Shown here: positions 15,711-23,850 of the stretch, piece after piece
Layout: each line of letters starts with the position of its first letter
Numbering within the stretch: the first letter of the stretch is position 1
Assembly: GCA_004138175.2 (NCBI GenBank)
Contig: RYFE02000040.1
Span: 1-44,679 of the forward strand
DNA: 44,679 nucleotides
Direction: 5' to 3'
Source: Chloroflexales bacterium ZM16-3
GTDB taxonomy: Bacteria; Chloroflexota; Chloroflexia; Chloroflexales; Chloroflexaceae
Position numbers and translations under genes: made by a program
The notes under the pieces: generated by a model
Told to the model about the DNA's origin: nothing
The model's database searches: none
The model's input: the letters and a program-made list of their open reading frames with translations, nothing else

Positions 15711-16489
15711 GTCGGTTCCTCGAAGGGCGCGCTCACGTAGAGCCGGCGGATGCTGACCGCCTCGGCACCGGGGAGCACAGCCAGCACCACGATGCTCATA
15801 TCGTCGGCGGGCTCGCCCCGGTCAAGCTCCATCGCCCGGCGCAGGATCTCCTCGCTCATCTCGGCGGGGCCGCGCCCGTCCATCACCGGCCAGGCCGAGA
15901 GGTAGTTGAGCAGCTCAATATCTTCGCCGTAGCGCTCGCCGGCCCGCAGCAGCCCATCGGTGAAGATTACCACATAGGTGTAGGGTCTGACGGGCAGCTC
16001 GGTGATCATGGGCTTGATCATCGGCTGGAGGCCGATCGGCATAGAGGGCTCGTTATGGCTGGTGACGCCCTCCGGGTCGATCACGAAGAAGGGCGCCGGG
16101 TTGTTGCGCGAGATCAGGATCTTGCCGCTCTGGAAGTCTACCGAGAGGATGTTCAGGGTGGCTGCCACCTGGCCCATGCGGTAGGTGTACAGGTAGTCGT
16201 GGACGGCGCGGGCGACGGCGCCGTCGCGGGCGCCGTCCTTCAGCAGCGAGATCGCCCGCGTGACCAGCAGGTTGCTCAACGTCTTCGCGCCGCGCCCGGT
16301 GCCCTGGCCGTCCACCAGCACAAACGAGAATCCTCCTCCGGGGCGCTCAATCGTCTCTAAGGTATCGCCGCTCTCGCCCCCGCCGTGGTGGGCCACCTTC
16401 GCGACTGCAACGTGAATGTCTAGCATGGCTCGCATCGCGCCCGGGGCGCGGTCCTCTCTCACCAGTGCGGAGTCTCTATCACTAACCAT
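15689..16489 (-). CDS. SpoIIE-type PP2C serine phosphatase
   Basis: This PP2C-like protein phosphatase belongs to the SpoIIE/RsbU class. The 266 residues are one domain: VAKVAHHGGGESGDT near the start, metal-site Asp in FVLVDGQGTGRGAKT, a central ISRNNPAPFF strand, VVIFTDGLLRAGE and the late metal Asp pair in GEPADDMSIVVLAV. There is no fused sensor domain, so input must come from a partner. Targets of such phosphatases are usually anti-sigma-factor antagonists, none of which is visible here. The 22-base overlap with the LCP gene suggests a link to cell-envelope control. Confidence 0.85.
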   Translation of the reverse strand: MVSDRDSALVREDRAPGAMRAMLDIHVAVAKVAHHGGGESGDTLETIERPGGGFSFVLVDGQGTGRGAKTLSNLLVTRAISLLKDGARDGAVARAVHDYLYTYRMGQVAATLNILSVDFQSGKILISRNNPAPFFVIDPEGVTSHNEPSMPIGLQPMIKPMITELPVRPYTYVVIFTDGLLRAGERYGEDIELLNYLSAWPVMDGRGPAEMSEEILRRAMELDRGEPADDMSIVVLAVLPGAEAVSIRRLYVSAPFEEPTWPSPEQ

Positions 16490-16522
16490 AAGGATACCAC
16501 AACCGTCGGTACCTCAAAGCTA

Positions 16523-16657
16523 TTGCAACGTCGCCGCCTGGCGGGGGTTTGGGGGTGGCTTCGCCACCCCCGAAGATTTTTTGTTGGGATTTTGGCGGCG
16601 AAGCCACCAAAATCCCAACAAAAGCAGGGTCTAGGGCGAAGCCCTAGGACGTTGCAA
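16523..16657. repeat. 135-bp multi-hairpin repeat bounded by TTGCAACGTC
   Basis: Outer inverted ends TTGCAACGTC (16523-16532) and GACGTTGCAA (16648-16657) enclose three inner hairpins. The first is GGGGGTGGC/GCCACCCCC with a TTC loop. The second is a 14-bp stem TGTTGGGATTTTGG (16582-16595 with 16607-16620). The third is CTAGGGC/GCCCTAG with a GAA loop. The right half is closely similar, in inverted orientation, to the repeat at 41252-41333. It separates the phosphatase start from the hpt stop; no other element is seen in this gap. Confidence 0.8.
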
Positions 16658-16701
16658 CAGCACAGCCCTGCGGTGCCTCAACGAAACGCTGCAATCTGCA
16701 T

Positions 16702-17244
16702 CTACAGTGTGTAGACCTCGGGCTTGAGCACGCCGATGTATGGCAGGTTACGGTAGCGCTCGGCGTAGTCGAGGCCGTAGCCCACCACAAACTCGTTGGG
16801 GATATCGAAGCCCAGGTACTCCACGGGCACATCGGCGGTGCGGCGCTCGGGCTTGTTGAGCAGGGTGCAGATGCGCAGGCTGGCTGGGCCGCGCCCGAGC
16901 AGCTGGCTGCGCAGGTAGGCCAGGGTCAGTCCGCTGTCGATAATATCCTCGACGATCAGCACGTTTCGCCCGGCCAGATCGACATCGAGGTCCTTGAGCA
17001 TGCGCACCACGCCGCTCGACTCGGTGCTCTCGCCGTAGCTGGCGACGGCGATAAAGTCGAAGGAGAGCGGGATGTCGATGTTCCGCACCAGGTCCATCAT
17101 AAACATGGCGCAGCCCTTGAGCACGCCCACCAGCAGCAGGTTGTCCGCATCCCGATAGTCGGCGGCGATCTGCTCGCCTATCTCGCGCACCCGCGCCTGG
17201 ATCTGCCCCTCGTCGATCAGCACCTTGGCGATATCAGCGTGCAT
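16702..17244 (-). CDS. hpt: Hypoxanthine(-guanine) phosphoribosyltransferase
   Basis: This purine salvage enzyme joins hypoxanthine or guanine to PRPP. Its 180 residues match the family. The PRPP-binding motif is [14 protein letters not shown] (two acidic residues then DSG-T). The early [17 protein letters not shown] holds the pyrophosphate-binding loop, and [10 protein letters not shown] is the flexible loop with its conserved Ser-Tyr. The C-terminal [18 protein letters not shown] is typical. It overlaps the tilS end by 11 bases; the tilS-hpt pairing is common in bacteria. Confidence 0.95.
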   Translation of the reverse strand: MHADIAKVLIDEGQIQARVREIGEQIAADYRDADNLLLVGVLKGCAMFMMDLVRNIDIPLSFDFIAVASYGESTESSGVVRMLKDLDVDLAGRNVLIVEDIIDSGLTLAYLRSQLLGRGPASLRICTLLNKPERRTADVPVEYLGFDIPNEFVVGYGLDYAERYRNLPYIGVLKPEVYTL

Positions 17245-18739
17245 CGTGTGGCTGCTCCTCTTCTGTCTCTCTTACGATACCTATCCAGATCACGCCCTCG
17301 CCCGCCCCCGCGACGGCCCGCTCATCGGCGCGCAGCCCGGCCACCCAGAGGATGGTCTCGCCGACGACGAGGATGGGCCATGCGTCGCGCAGGTGCTGGG
17401 GCACCTTCCTATCTACGAAGAAGTCCTGGAGCCGCCGTCCGCCGCGCCCGCCTGCGGGGCGGAAGCGGTCGCCGGGGCGGCGGCGGCGCAGGGACAGGCC
17501 AGCGCTCACCTCGGCGGGGATGGCGACCCACCAGGGCGAGGGCTGGGTCGGCGGCTCGGGCGTGGCCAGGCACTCCCACCCGTCGCCGATCGGCGTGCGG
17601 CCGGGCGCGGCGATGGCTAGGCGCTCGACGCTGAGCTGGGGCGCGTCCGGGCCGGGCGGCGCCCCGGCGACCCTGATGAGAGCGCTATTGTAGCCGAACT
17701 CCAGCAGCAGCCCGTGGGCGACCTCCGTGCGGCGCGGCTGCCCGGCGTCGATGGCGGCGCGGGCCGCCTCGACCTGGGGGAAGCTCAGCTCGGGCGCGCC
17801 GAGGCGGGCGGCGGCCCGGCGCAGGGCGTAGCGGCGCAGGGCGGGGTGAAGATCGCGCCATGCCGCCAGATCCAGCTCGATGCTGCCGGGCCGCTCGGCG
17901 GCCAGGGAGGGCCATGCCGCGTCAAGCGACCGCTGCATAAAGTCATAGTCGTCGCCGCAGATCTGCGCGGTGCGCCCGAGGGCCGCGACAACCTGGGGGT
18001 TGTGCTCGGCGAGGGCGGGCAGCAGGCGGTGGCGCACCCGGCTGCGGGCGTAGCGCGGCGATCGGTTCGAGGGGTCGTCCGCCGGACTCAGGCCATGCCG
18101 CGCGCAGTAGTCCAGCACCTCGGCGCGGGAGGTTTCGAGCAGGGGTCTGATCAGCAATGTTGAATGTTGAATGTTGAATGTTGAATGTCGAGCATTGTCC
18201 TCCGCATTCAACATTCTCAATTCAACATTCAACATTCCGGTCGCCCACTCACCCCAGCCAACCACGGGGCGCATGCCGCGCAGGCCGGCGGGGCCGGCGC
18301 CGCGCAGGGCGTGCAGCAGCACCGTCTCGGCCTGGTCGTCGGCGGTGTGGGCCACCGCCACGGCGTGGGCGCCTGTGTCGCGGGCGGCCTGGGCCAGGAA
18401 GGTGTAGCGGGCGCGGCGGGCCGCCGCCTGTGAGCCCTCGCCGGACGAGCGGGCCAGGGCGGGAACATCGACGTGGGCAAGGGTGACGGGGACGCCCCAT
18501 GCGGCGGCGACCTCGGCCACCGTGCGGGCCTCGGCGGCCGACTGCTCGCCGCGAAAGCCGTGGTCGAGGTGGGCGACGTGTAGCTGCGGGCCTCCGTCGC
18601 GGGAGAGGGCGGCCAGGGCGTGCAGCAGGCAGAGCGAGTCTGGGCCGCCGGAGACAGCGACGAGGATCAGGGCGTCGGGGCCACGCAGCCCCCGCGCGGA
18701 TAGGAAGCCGCCCACCCGGTTGGTCAGCGCATCGTGCAT
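17234..18739 (-). CDS. tilS: TilS, tRNA(Ile)-lysidine synthase, with repeat-derived insert
   Basis: TilS attaches lysine to C34 of the CAU-anticodon isoleucine tRNA so that it reads AUA. The 501 residues have the PP-loop SGGPDS (30-35), [28 protein letters not shown], and C-terminal TilS domains with [27 protein letters not shown]. Residues about 168-195, between [11 protein letters not shown] and [10 protein letters not shown], have no place in the family alignment I know and are encoded by a palindromic heptamer repeat (18156-18240). The frame stays open through it. An upstream extension is only translated repeat, so ATG 18739 (MHDALTN) is chosen. The end overlaps hpt by 11 bases. Confidence 0.92.
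   Translation of the reverse strand: MHDALTNRVGGFLSARGLRGPDALILVAVSGGPDSLCLLHALAALSRDGGPQLHVAHLDHGFRGEQSAAEARTVAEVAAAWGVPVTLAHVDVPALARSSGEGSQAAARRARYTFLAQAARDTGAHAVAVAHTADDQAETVLLHALRGAGPAGLRGMRPVVGWGEWATGMLNVELRMLNAEDNARHSTFNIQHSTLLIRPLLETSRAEVLDYCARHGLSPADDPSNRSPRYARSRVRHRLLPALAEHNPQVVAALGRTAQICGDDYDFMQRSLDAAWPSLAAERPGSIELDLAAWRDLHPALRRYALRRAAARLGAPELSFPQVEAARAAIDAGQPRRTEVAHGLLLEFGYNSALIRVAGAPPGPDAPQLSVERLAIAAPGRTPIGDGWECLATPEPPTQPSPWWVAIPAEVSAGLSLRRRRPGDRFRPAGGRGGRRLQDFFVDRKVPQHLRDAWPILVVGETILWVAGLRADERAVAGAGEGVIWIGIVRETEEEQPHDAR
18156..18240. repeat. Palindromic heptamer array inside the tilS coding sequence
   Basis: Forward 7-mers TTGAATG (18158-18187) are followed by inverted units of ATTCAAC type (18205-18236). 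The whole array of about 84 bases is a multiple of three and is read through in tilS, giving short repeated peptides such as MLNVE, RMLNAE and STFNIQHST. Confidence 0.9.
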
Positions 18740-18747
18740 AGCAAAAA

Positions 18748-18814
18748 GTGTTGAGTGCTGGGTGTTGAGCGTTGAGTTGGTATAACTCAACACTCAACAC
18801 CCAGCACCCAACAC
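18748..18814. repeat. 31-bp inverted heptamer repeat between tRNA and tilS
   Basis: Arms 18748-18778 and 18784-18814 match at 29 of 31 positions as inverted repeats of 7-mers (GTTGAGT, GCTGGGT and relatives) with loop GGTAT. It lies in the 82-base gap between the tRNA 3' end and the tilS start and could form a processing or termination hairpin. Confidence 0.85.
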
Positions 18815-18821
18815 TCGCGTC

Positions 18822-18896
18822 TGGTGCCGAAGGCGGGATTCGAACCCGCGACCTAACGATTATGAGCCGTTTGCTCTACCGCTGAGCTACCTCGGC
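18822..18896 (-). tRNA. tRNA with CAT anticodon (elongator Met, or Ile2 modified by TilS)
   Basis: A complete cloverleaf can be read on the minus strand. The acceptor pairs are GCCGAGG with CTTCGGC, followed by A and an encoded CCA. The D arm is GCTC-AGCGGTA-GAGC, the anticodon arm AACGG-CTCATAA-TCGTT, and the T arm GCGGG-TTCGAAT-CCCGC. It is 72 bases plus CCA. The anticodon is CAT. The acceptor 1-72 pair is G-C and there are no three G-C pairs at the base of the anticodon stem, so it is not the initiator. Elongator Met and the AUA-reading Ile2 cannot be separated by eye. It is co-oriented with tilS, whose substrate is Ile2. Confidence 0.93.
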
Positions 18897-18907
18897 GGAC
18901 GTCGGCT

Positions 18908-18937
18908 ATAGTACCATGCGGGGACGGCGCGCGTCAA
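18908..18937 (-). promoter_or_regulatory. Promoter of the tRNA gene
   Basis: On the minus strand TTGACG (18932-18937), an 18-base spacer and TACTAT (18908-18913) stand 11 bases before the tRNA 5' end. This is good placement for a stable-RNA promoter and may also drive tilS and hpt. Confidence 0.65.
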
Positions 18938-19025
18938 ATCCGCCGGGGGGCGTCCGCCTCTCTAAGGCGAGAGCGTGCTATACTCGCCCTGAACGCCGTT
19001 CCATCATAACACCGGGGGACGACTA

Positions 19026-20276
19026 ATGCGCATTCATCTCACCCGTACGATCCATCTGTGGCTGCTGCTCGCCCTGGCCGCCTGCGGAAGCGCCACGACC
19101 GCTCCAGCTAGCCAGAGGCCGACCGACGCACCCTCGCCCGCCACGACTGTCATTCCAGACAATGCTATCACCGTCCAGCCCGCACCGACAGCAGCCCCGA
19201 CAGCAGCCGTGACTGATACCGCTGCCCCGACGGCAGCCGTGACCGCCAGCGCCGCCCTGGCCTCGCCAACGGTATCGCCCTCGCCCACGCTGCGCCCGCC
19301 CCCCGCCGACGAGGTGACGGGCACCATGACCGCCATCGCCAGAGCCTATGCGGCGATCACCACGACGCCCGGCGGATCGGGGACCACGGATGTCGATCCG
19401 CCCCACTGGGCATTCGAACAGCCACAGAACAAGTATCAGAGACCTGAGATAACTGGCCACACAGCGACGACGGTCTCGCTGGTGTGGGAGCCTGCGACAG
19501 ACAACGTGGGTGTTGTCGGCTACGAGATCTCGCTGGGCGGTGCGTACGGTCCGACAGAGGGCGCGGCACCGATCGCTGTCACCGCCTCCACCGCCTACAC
19601 CTTCACCAACCTCGTATCCTTCACCGTCTACCATTTTTACCTGCGCGCGGTCGATGCTGCCGGCAACCGCTCTATCGCCCTGGATGCGGGAGTGGTGCGC
19701 ATGCTCGACGATCAGCCCCCCAGCCCGCCGACGAATATTCGGGTGACCCACAATAGCTCCACCCAGCTTATCCTCGCCTGGGATGCGGCGCAGGACAACG
19801 GCGAGGTGGCGATCTACGAGCTCTACATTGACGGCCAGCTTTACGAGAAAGGCCCCGATCACGAGTGGGTGTATGTCGAGAATCTTGAGCCGCTGAAGAC
19901 CTACCGGGTCTCGATCATCGCGATCGACTCAGATGGCAACCGCTCGCCGCCTAGCCCGGAGATCGAGGTCAGCACGGTCGACACTGACCCGCCGGAGTTT
20001 GTGGGCGAGATCCGCGTCGTCGCGCAGACCTCGACCAGCGTCACGTTTGCATGGGACCCGGCGACGGATAATGTGGGCGTGACGGAGTACAGGATCTATG
20101 ATGACGTCGGCCCGAGACGTGTGTTGCTGGGGGCAACCCGCGACACGACCTACACGATCAGCGGGCTGAGCCCGCAGGACGTCCTGCTGACCGTCTTCAT
20201 CTTCGTCTATGATGCTGCGGGCAACGAGTCGCCCGAATATGCCTCCGGACATACCACGGTTGTGCTGAACCCGTAG
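19026..20276 (+). CDS. Lipoprotein with three fibronectin type III domains
   Basis: Exported, lipid-anchored surface protein. The N-terminus is a lipoprotein signal ([20 protein letters not shown], Cys20 acylated), followed by a Thr/Pro/Ala-rich spacer to about residue 120. Three FnIII-like repeats follow (about 135-230, 233-320, 322-415), with recurring patterns [38 protein letters not shown] and [19 protein letters not shown], each ending in YDAAGN/DSDGNRS-like turns. There is no enzymatic domain. The likely role is adhesion or spacing at the cell surface. A TATACT -10-like site is at 18979-18984. Confidence 0.85.
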   Translation: MRIHLTRTIHLWLLLALAACGSATTAPASQRPTDAPSPATTVIPDNAITVQPAPTAAPTAAVTDTAAPTAAVTASAALASPTVSPSPTLRPPPADEVTGTMTAIARAYAAITTTPGGSGTTDVDPPHWAFEQPQNKYQRPEITGHTATTVSLVWEPATDNVGVVGYEISLGGAYGPTEGAAPIAVTASTAYTFTNLVSFTVYHFYLRAVDAAGNRSIALDAGVVRMLDDQPPSPPTNIRVTHNSSTQLILAWDAAQDNGEVAIYELYIDGQLYEKGPDHEWVYVENLEPLKTYRVSIIAIDSDGNRSPPSPEIEVSTVDTDPPEFVGEIRVVAQTSTSVTFAWDPATDNVGVTEYRIYDDVGPRRVLLGATRDTTYTISGLSPQDVLLTVFIFVYDAAGNESPEYASGHTTVVLNP

Positions 20277-20323
20277 CGCCGCCCTGGAACAGCGATTTGC
20301 ACGATACGAAAGAGTCCCCGCAC

Positions 20324-21367
20324 ATGGACGAGCTAGAGTTTCTGACCGCGCTGCTGCGCATCCCCTCGCTCTCGGGGCAGGAGGGCGCGGCGGCGGCATT
20401 CCTAGCCGAGCAGATGCGCGGCTTTGGCTGGGAGTCGTTTGTGGATCCTGCCGGTAACGCTGTGGGCCACCTGGGCGAAGCGGGGCCGCTGGTGGTGCTG
20501 CTCGGCCATATCGATACGGTGCCTGGCGAGGTGCCAGTGCGCGTTGAGGGTGGCCTGCTCTACGGGCGCGGCTCGGTGGACGCCAAAGGCCCCTTCGCCA
20601 CCTTCGTGATGGCCGCCCGGCGCGCCCAGCTTGCGGGCCGGCTGCGCTGCCGCCTGGCCCTGGTCGGCGCGACCGAGGAGGAGGCCGCCAGCTCGAAGGG
20701 CGCCCACTACGCCAAGGGCCAGTACGCCCCGCAGCTCTGCGTGATCGGTGAGCCCAGCGGATGGGACAGGATCACGCTGGGGTATAAGGGCCGCCTGCTG
20801 GCCCACTACCGCCACGTGCAGCCCTCGGCCCATAGCGCCGGTGAGCTGCGCGCCGCCCCCGAGCAGATGGCCGACTTCTGGGCCGCCGTGCAGGCCCGCT
20901 GCGCGAGCCATAATACTGGCCGCGAGAAGCTGTTTGAGCAGCTCATCCCCTCGCTGCGCCGCGTCGCCAGCGGCGGCGACGGCATGGCCGACTGGGCCGA
21001 GGCAACCGTCGGCCTGCGTCTGCCCGAGGGCGTAGACCCGGACGCCCTCGCCGAGGATCTGGTCGCCATGGCCGCCCCGGCTGAGCTGCGCACCGAGGGC
21101 GGCTGCCCGGCCTTCCGCAGCCCGCGCACCACCCCCCTGGCGAGCGCCTTCGTGCGGGCCATCCGCGCCCAGGGCGGCCAGCCCGCCTTCCTCCATAAGA
21201 CGGGCACCGCCGATATGAACGTGGTCGGCCCGGCATGGGGCTGCCCGATCGTCGCCTATGGCCCCGGCGACTCGCGCCTCGACCACACCCCCGATGAGCA
21301 TGTGGAGATCGCCGAGTACCGCCGGGGGATCGCCGTGCTGGCCGATGTGCTGGCCCAGATCGCATAG
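20324..21367 (+). CDS. lysK: M20-family hydrolase, probably [LysW]-lysine/ornithine hydrolase
   Basis: This is a zinc peptidase of the M20/ArgE group. The 347 residues show the metal-binding sequence [14 protein letters not shown], bridging Asp in [10 protein letters not shown], catalytic Glu pair in [28 protein letters not shown] and the C-terminal [15 protein letters not shown]. These fit the LysK subgroup, which releases lysine (or ornithine) from the carrier protein LysW in the alpha-aminoadipate route. No lysW or other lys gene is nearby, so other aminoacyl hydrolase roles remain possible. The frame is open from TTG 20297, but ATG 20324 begins the conserved part. Confidence 0.82.
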   Translation: MDELEFLTALLRIPSLSGQEGAAAAFLAEQMRGFGWESFVDPAGNAVGHLGEAGPLVVLLGHIDTVPGEVPVRVEGGLLYGRGSVDAKGPFATFVMAARRAQLAGRLRCRLALVGATEEEAASSKGAHYAKGQYAPQLCVIGEPSGWDRITLGYKGRLLAHYRHVQPSAHSAGELRAAPEQMADFWAAVQARCASHNTGREKLFEQLIPSLRRVASGGDGMADWAEATVGLRLPEGVDPDALAEDLVAMAAPAELRTEGGCPAFRSPRTTPLASAFVRAIRAQGGQPAFLHKTGTADMNVVGPAWGCPIVAYGPGDSRLDHTPDEHVEIAEYRRGIAVLADVLAQIA

Positions 21368-21436
21368 TAGCGCACTGGGCGAAACCGTTCCGACTGAGTC
21401 ACTGAAAGGCAGGGCTCGCCCTCGCCTGAGAATCCT

Positions 21437-22693
21437 ATGCACATCCTGCACATCGTCCAGCTCTACCACAGGGCCAGCGGGGCCGCACGCTACTTCATGG
21501 AGATCGGCGCACGGCTCGCCCGCGAGGGGCACGCCGTCACGGTTCTGTCGACCGACGCCTTTGACCTGGAGCACTTCTGGGCGGGGGGGAAGCGTCGCAT
21601 CGACGAGCCTGATCGCACCGAGGGCAGGGTGCGCGTGCTGCGCTTCCCAGTGCGCCGCGCCCCCGGCCCGCCGATCATCTACCCGGTTATCCGCCGGCTG
21701 ATGGTGGAGCTTGGGCGGCTTGGGCGGCCGAGCGCGCCCCTGCTGCGCCGCCTGGCCGTGATCACCCCGCGCCTGCCCGACATGGAGCGCTACCTGGAGC
21801 ACGCGCCCGAACTGGCCGACGTAAGCCTCGTCCACACCACCAATATCACCCTCGATTTCGCCATCCTGCCGGCCGCGCGCTGGGCGCGGCGGCGCGGCAT
21901 CCCGCACATCTGCACGCCATTCGTCCATCTGGGCGAGCCGGGCAGCTCCCAGATCGTGCGCTACTACAGCATGCCCCACCAGATCGGCATGCTGCGCGCC
22001 TGCGACGCGGTGGCGACGATGACGAGCCTGGAGCGCGACTTCCTGATCGGGCGGGGCGTGGCGGAGGAGCGCGTCCACACAGTGGGCGCGGGCATCACAC
22101 CGGCCGAGCTGGCAGGCGGGGACGGCGAGCGATTCCGGCGCGCGCACGGGATCGCCGGGCCGATCGTGCTGAGCGTGGGTACGGCAGCCTACGACAAGGG
22201 CACCGTGCATGTGCTGGATGCCATGCGCCAGCTCTGGGCTGCGGGGTCGGACGCCACCTGGGTGCAGTGCGGCCCGCTGATGGGCCACTTCGAGCAGATC
22301 TACGCCGGGCTGCCCGAGGCTGATCGGGCGCGCACCCGCGTGCTCGGCTATGTGAGCGACGAGGTGCGCCACGACGCCCTGGCCGCCGCCGATATCTACG
22401 CCCAGCCCTCGCGCACCGACAGCTTCGGGATCACCTACCTAGAGGCATGGTGCTACGGGGTGCCGGTCGTGGGCGCGCGGGCCGGCGGCGTGCCCGCTGT
22501 GATCAGCCACGGCGTGGACGGCCTGCTGGTGCCCTTCGGCGACGTGGCCGCCCTCGCCGAGGTGATCGGCAGGCTCCTGGGCGACCGCGAGCTGGCCAGG
22601 GCCATGGGTGCCGTTGGCGAGGCCCGCGTCCGCCGGAGCATGACCTGGGACGCCGTGTATGGCCGGGCTCGACCGCTCTACATTGGGCGCTAG
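21437..22693 (+). CDS. Glycosyltransferase family 4 protein
   Basis: GT-B fold retaining glycosyltransferase of 418 residues. The N-terminal acceptor domain begins MHILHIVQLYHRASGAARY, with the Gly-rich loop typical of this class. The C-terminal nucleotide-sugar domain shows IVLSVGTAAYDKGTVHVLDAM, VQCGPLMGHFEQIY, LGYVSDEVRHDALAAADIYAQPS and the family signature DSFGITYLEAWCYGVPVVG followed by GGVPAVISHGVDGLLVPFGD. The sugar and acceptor cannot be told. It follows the hydrolase gene by 69 bases with no obvious shared function. Confidence 0.88.
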   Translation: MHILHIVQLYHRASGAARYFMEIGARLAREGHAVTVLSTDAFDLEHFWAGGKRRIDEPDRTEGRVRVLRFPVRRAPGPPIIYPVIRRLMVELGRLGRPSAPLLRRLAVITPRLPDMERYLEHAPELADVSLVHTTNITLDFAILPAARWARRRGIPHICTPFVHLGEPGSSQIVRYYSMPHQIGMLRACDAVATMTSLERDFLIGRGVAEERVHTVGAGITPAELAGGDGERFRRAHGIAGPIVLSVGTAAYDKGTVHVLDAMRQLWAAGSDATWVQCGPLMGHFEQIYAGLPEADRARTRVLGYVSDEVRHDALAAADIYAQPSRTDSFGITYLEAWCYGVPVVGARAGGVPAVISHGVDGLLVPFGDVAALAEVIGRLLGDRELARAMGAVGEARVRRSMTWDAVYGRARPLYIGR

Positions 22694-22742
22694 TGCAGGG
22701 CTTCAGAAGTTGATTGGGGGGTCTGCGGTTGTGCTTTCTCTA

Positions 22743-22771
22743 TTGCAAGCAACCTGCCAGCATAGTACAAT
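22743..22771 (+). promoter_or_regulatory. Sigma70-type promoter for hpf
   Basis: TTGCAA (22743-22748), exactly 17 bases, then TACAAT (22766-22771). Expected transcription start is near 22779, which leaves an untranslated leader of about 225 bases before hpf. Confidence 0.75.
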
Positions 22772-22795
22772 CATTGTTAAGACAGGATTATGAAT

Positions 22796-22937
22796 CTCTC
22801 GCGCCACAACGCAGTGGCGCTGCGCGAGAGGAAGTGAGAAGCGATGGTCCATATGATCGCTACGACACTTCGGATCGCGGAGCTTTGTGACAGTCGGCAA
22901 AGCCCCCGAGCGGCGCGTGCGCCCGGGGGCTTTGCCG
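22796..22937 (+). promoter_or_regulatory. Long structured 5' leader of hpf
   Basis: The leader holds two strong hairpins. In 22796-22830, GCGCCAC/GTGGCGC (22801-22807 with 22814-22820) is flanked by CTCTC/GAGAG. In 22895-22937, a perfect 14-bp stem starting CGGCAAAGCCCCCG has a 15-base loop. The second is followed by GC-rich sequence, not a T run, so it is not a standard terminator. The 311-base gap between the glycosyltransferase and hpf is otherwise explained by the promoter. Leader-mediated control of mRNA stability or translation is a reasonable guess. Confidence 0.5.
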
Positions 22938-23004
22938 TGCTGATCGACCGCGAAGGGGCGGCGTCTATGTCCGGCTGCCCCGTTTATAGGGATGGAGGGC
23001 CGTG

Positions 23005-23589
23005 ATGGATCTCACAATCAAGAGCCGTAACGGGAAGATCACCGAGCGCCAGCGGCAGCACATCGAAGAGAAGCTCGGCAAGCTTGGACGCTACATGGAC
23101 CAGATCACCAGCGCTAATGTTGAGGTTCGCACCGAGCAGCAGCGCCAGGCGGGCGAGGTTCATCGTGTTCAGGTTACGCTCACCGGCGATCGCGGGGTCA
23201 TCCTGCGTGCCGAGGAGCAGTCGTCCGATCTCTACGGCGCTGTCGATGAGGTGCAGAGCGTGCTCCAGCGGCAGATCAAGCGCTACAAGGAGAAGTTTTG
23301 GCGACGCGAACGGCATCGCCGGCAGCCCGATAAGATCGCAGCGAGCGAGATCCCATCCGTTGCGGTTGATGATGTCGATACCGGGGATGCGCAGGAGGGA
23401 CGCGAGGTTGAGGTGATCCGCACCAAGCAGTTTACGCTGCGCCCGATGTTTACCGACGACGCTATCGAGCAGATGGAGCTGCTCGGGCATAACTTCTTTG
23501 TCTTCCAGGACGCTGAGAACCTGCGGTTCAGCGTGCTCTACCGCCGCCGCGATGGGGATTATGGCCTGATCGTCCCCGACCCGATCTAG
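23005..23589 (+). CDS. hpf: Long-form ribosome hibernation promoting factor
   Basis: HPF binds the 30S decoding region during slow growth or darkness and pairs ribosomes into 100S dimers. The 194 residues include the N-terminal YfiA/RaiA domain (MDLTIKSRNGKITERQRQHIEEKLGK... QITSANVEV, then LYGAVDEVQSVLQRQIKRYKEK) and, after a linker (about 110-135), the dimerising C-terminal domain (RTKQFTLRPMFTDDAIEQM, GHNFFVFQDAE, YRRRDGDYGLIVP). This is the long form. GGAGGG at 22994-22999 fits ATG 23005 better than GTG 23002. A long leader precedes it and a 19-bp hairpin follows. Confidence 0.93.
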   Translation: MDLTIKSRNGKITERQRQHIEEKLGKLGRYMDQITSANVEVRTEQQRQAGEVHRVQVTLTGDRGVILRAEEQSSDLYGAVDEVQSVLQRQIKRYKEKFWRRERHRRQPDKIAASEIPSVAVDDVDTGDAQEGREVEVIRTKQFTLRPMFTDDAIEQMELLGHNFFVFQDAENLRFSVLYRRRDGDYGLIVPDPI

Positions 23590-23617
23590 CCTGTCGGAGG
23601 AGTTCCCGCGCTGTATC

Positions 23618-23660
23618 TTTTGAGGGGTGTTGGCGGTGAATCCGCCAACACCCCTCAAAA
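23618..23660. terminator. 19-bp hairpin after hpf
   Basis: TTTTGAGGGGTGTTGGCGG (23618-23636) pairs perfectly with 23642-23660 around loop TGAAT. The A run at its end and T run at its start make it terminator-like in both directions. Confidence 0.65.
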
Positions 23661-23672
23661 AATAGTAAGACG

Positions 23673-23787
23673 GCAATAGAGCAAAAGGAACGCTGTCACC
23701 CTGAGCGAAGCGAAGGGTCCCGGCCGGGTTTCTTCGCTTCGCTCAGAATGACAGGGAAATGCCACAGCGCTCCTTTTGCGGTATTAC
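23673..23787. mobile_element. 115-bp MITE-like element, copy A, with 8-bp target duplication
   Basis: The terminal inverted repeats (GCAATAGAGCAAAAGGAACG... and its partner ending CCTTTTGCGGTATTAC) enclose an inner inverted pair CTGAGCGAAGCGAAG/CTTCGCTTCGCTCAG. The element is flanked exactly by the direct repeat GTAAGACG (23665-23672 and 23788-23795). It is 115 bp, as is copy B at 34336-34450, to which it is about 93-95% identical in inverted orientation. It has no coding capacity, so it would depend on a transposase elsewhere. It inserted between hpf and the CAP-domain gene. Confidence 0.85.
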
Positions 23788-23850
23788 GTAAGACGGCTAT
23801 GTTATCCTGAGGCATCATCGGCAGCACCGAACTCAAGGATAACGGTAACT

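Noticed and set aside
18822-18896. Initiator methionine tRNA
   Set aside because: Position 1-72 is a G-C pair and the anticodon stem lacks three consecutive G-C pairs, so initiator identity is not supported.
20402-22372. 656-codon minus-strand frame opposite the hydrolase and glycosyltransferase
   Set aside because: Antisense shadow crossing two plus-strand genes; no domain.
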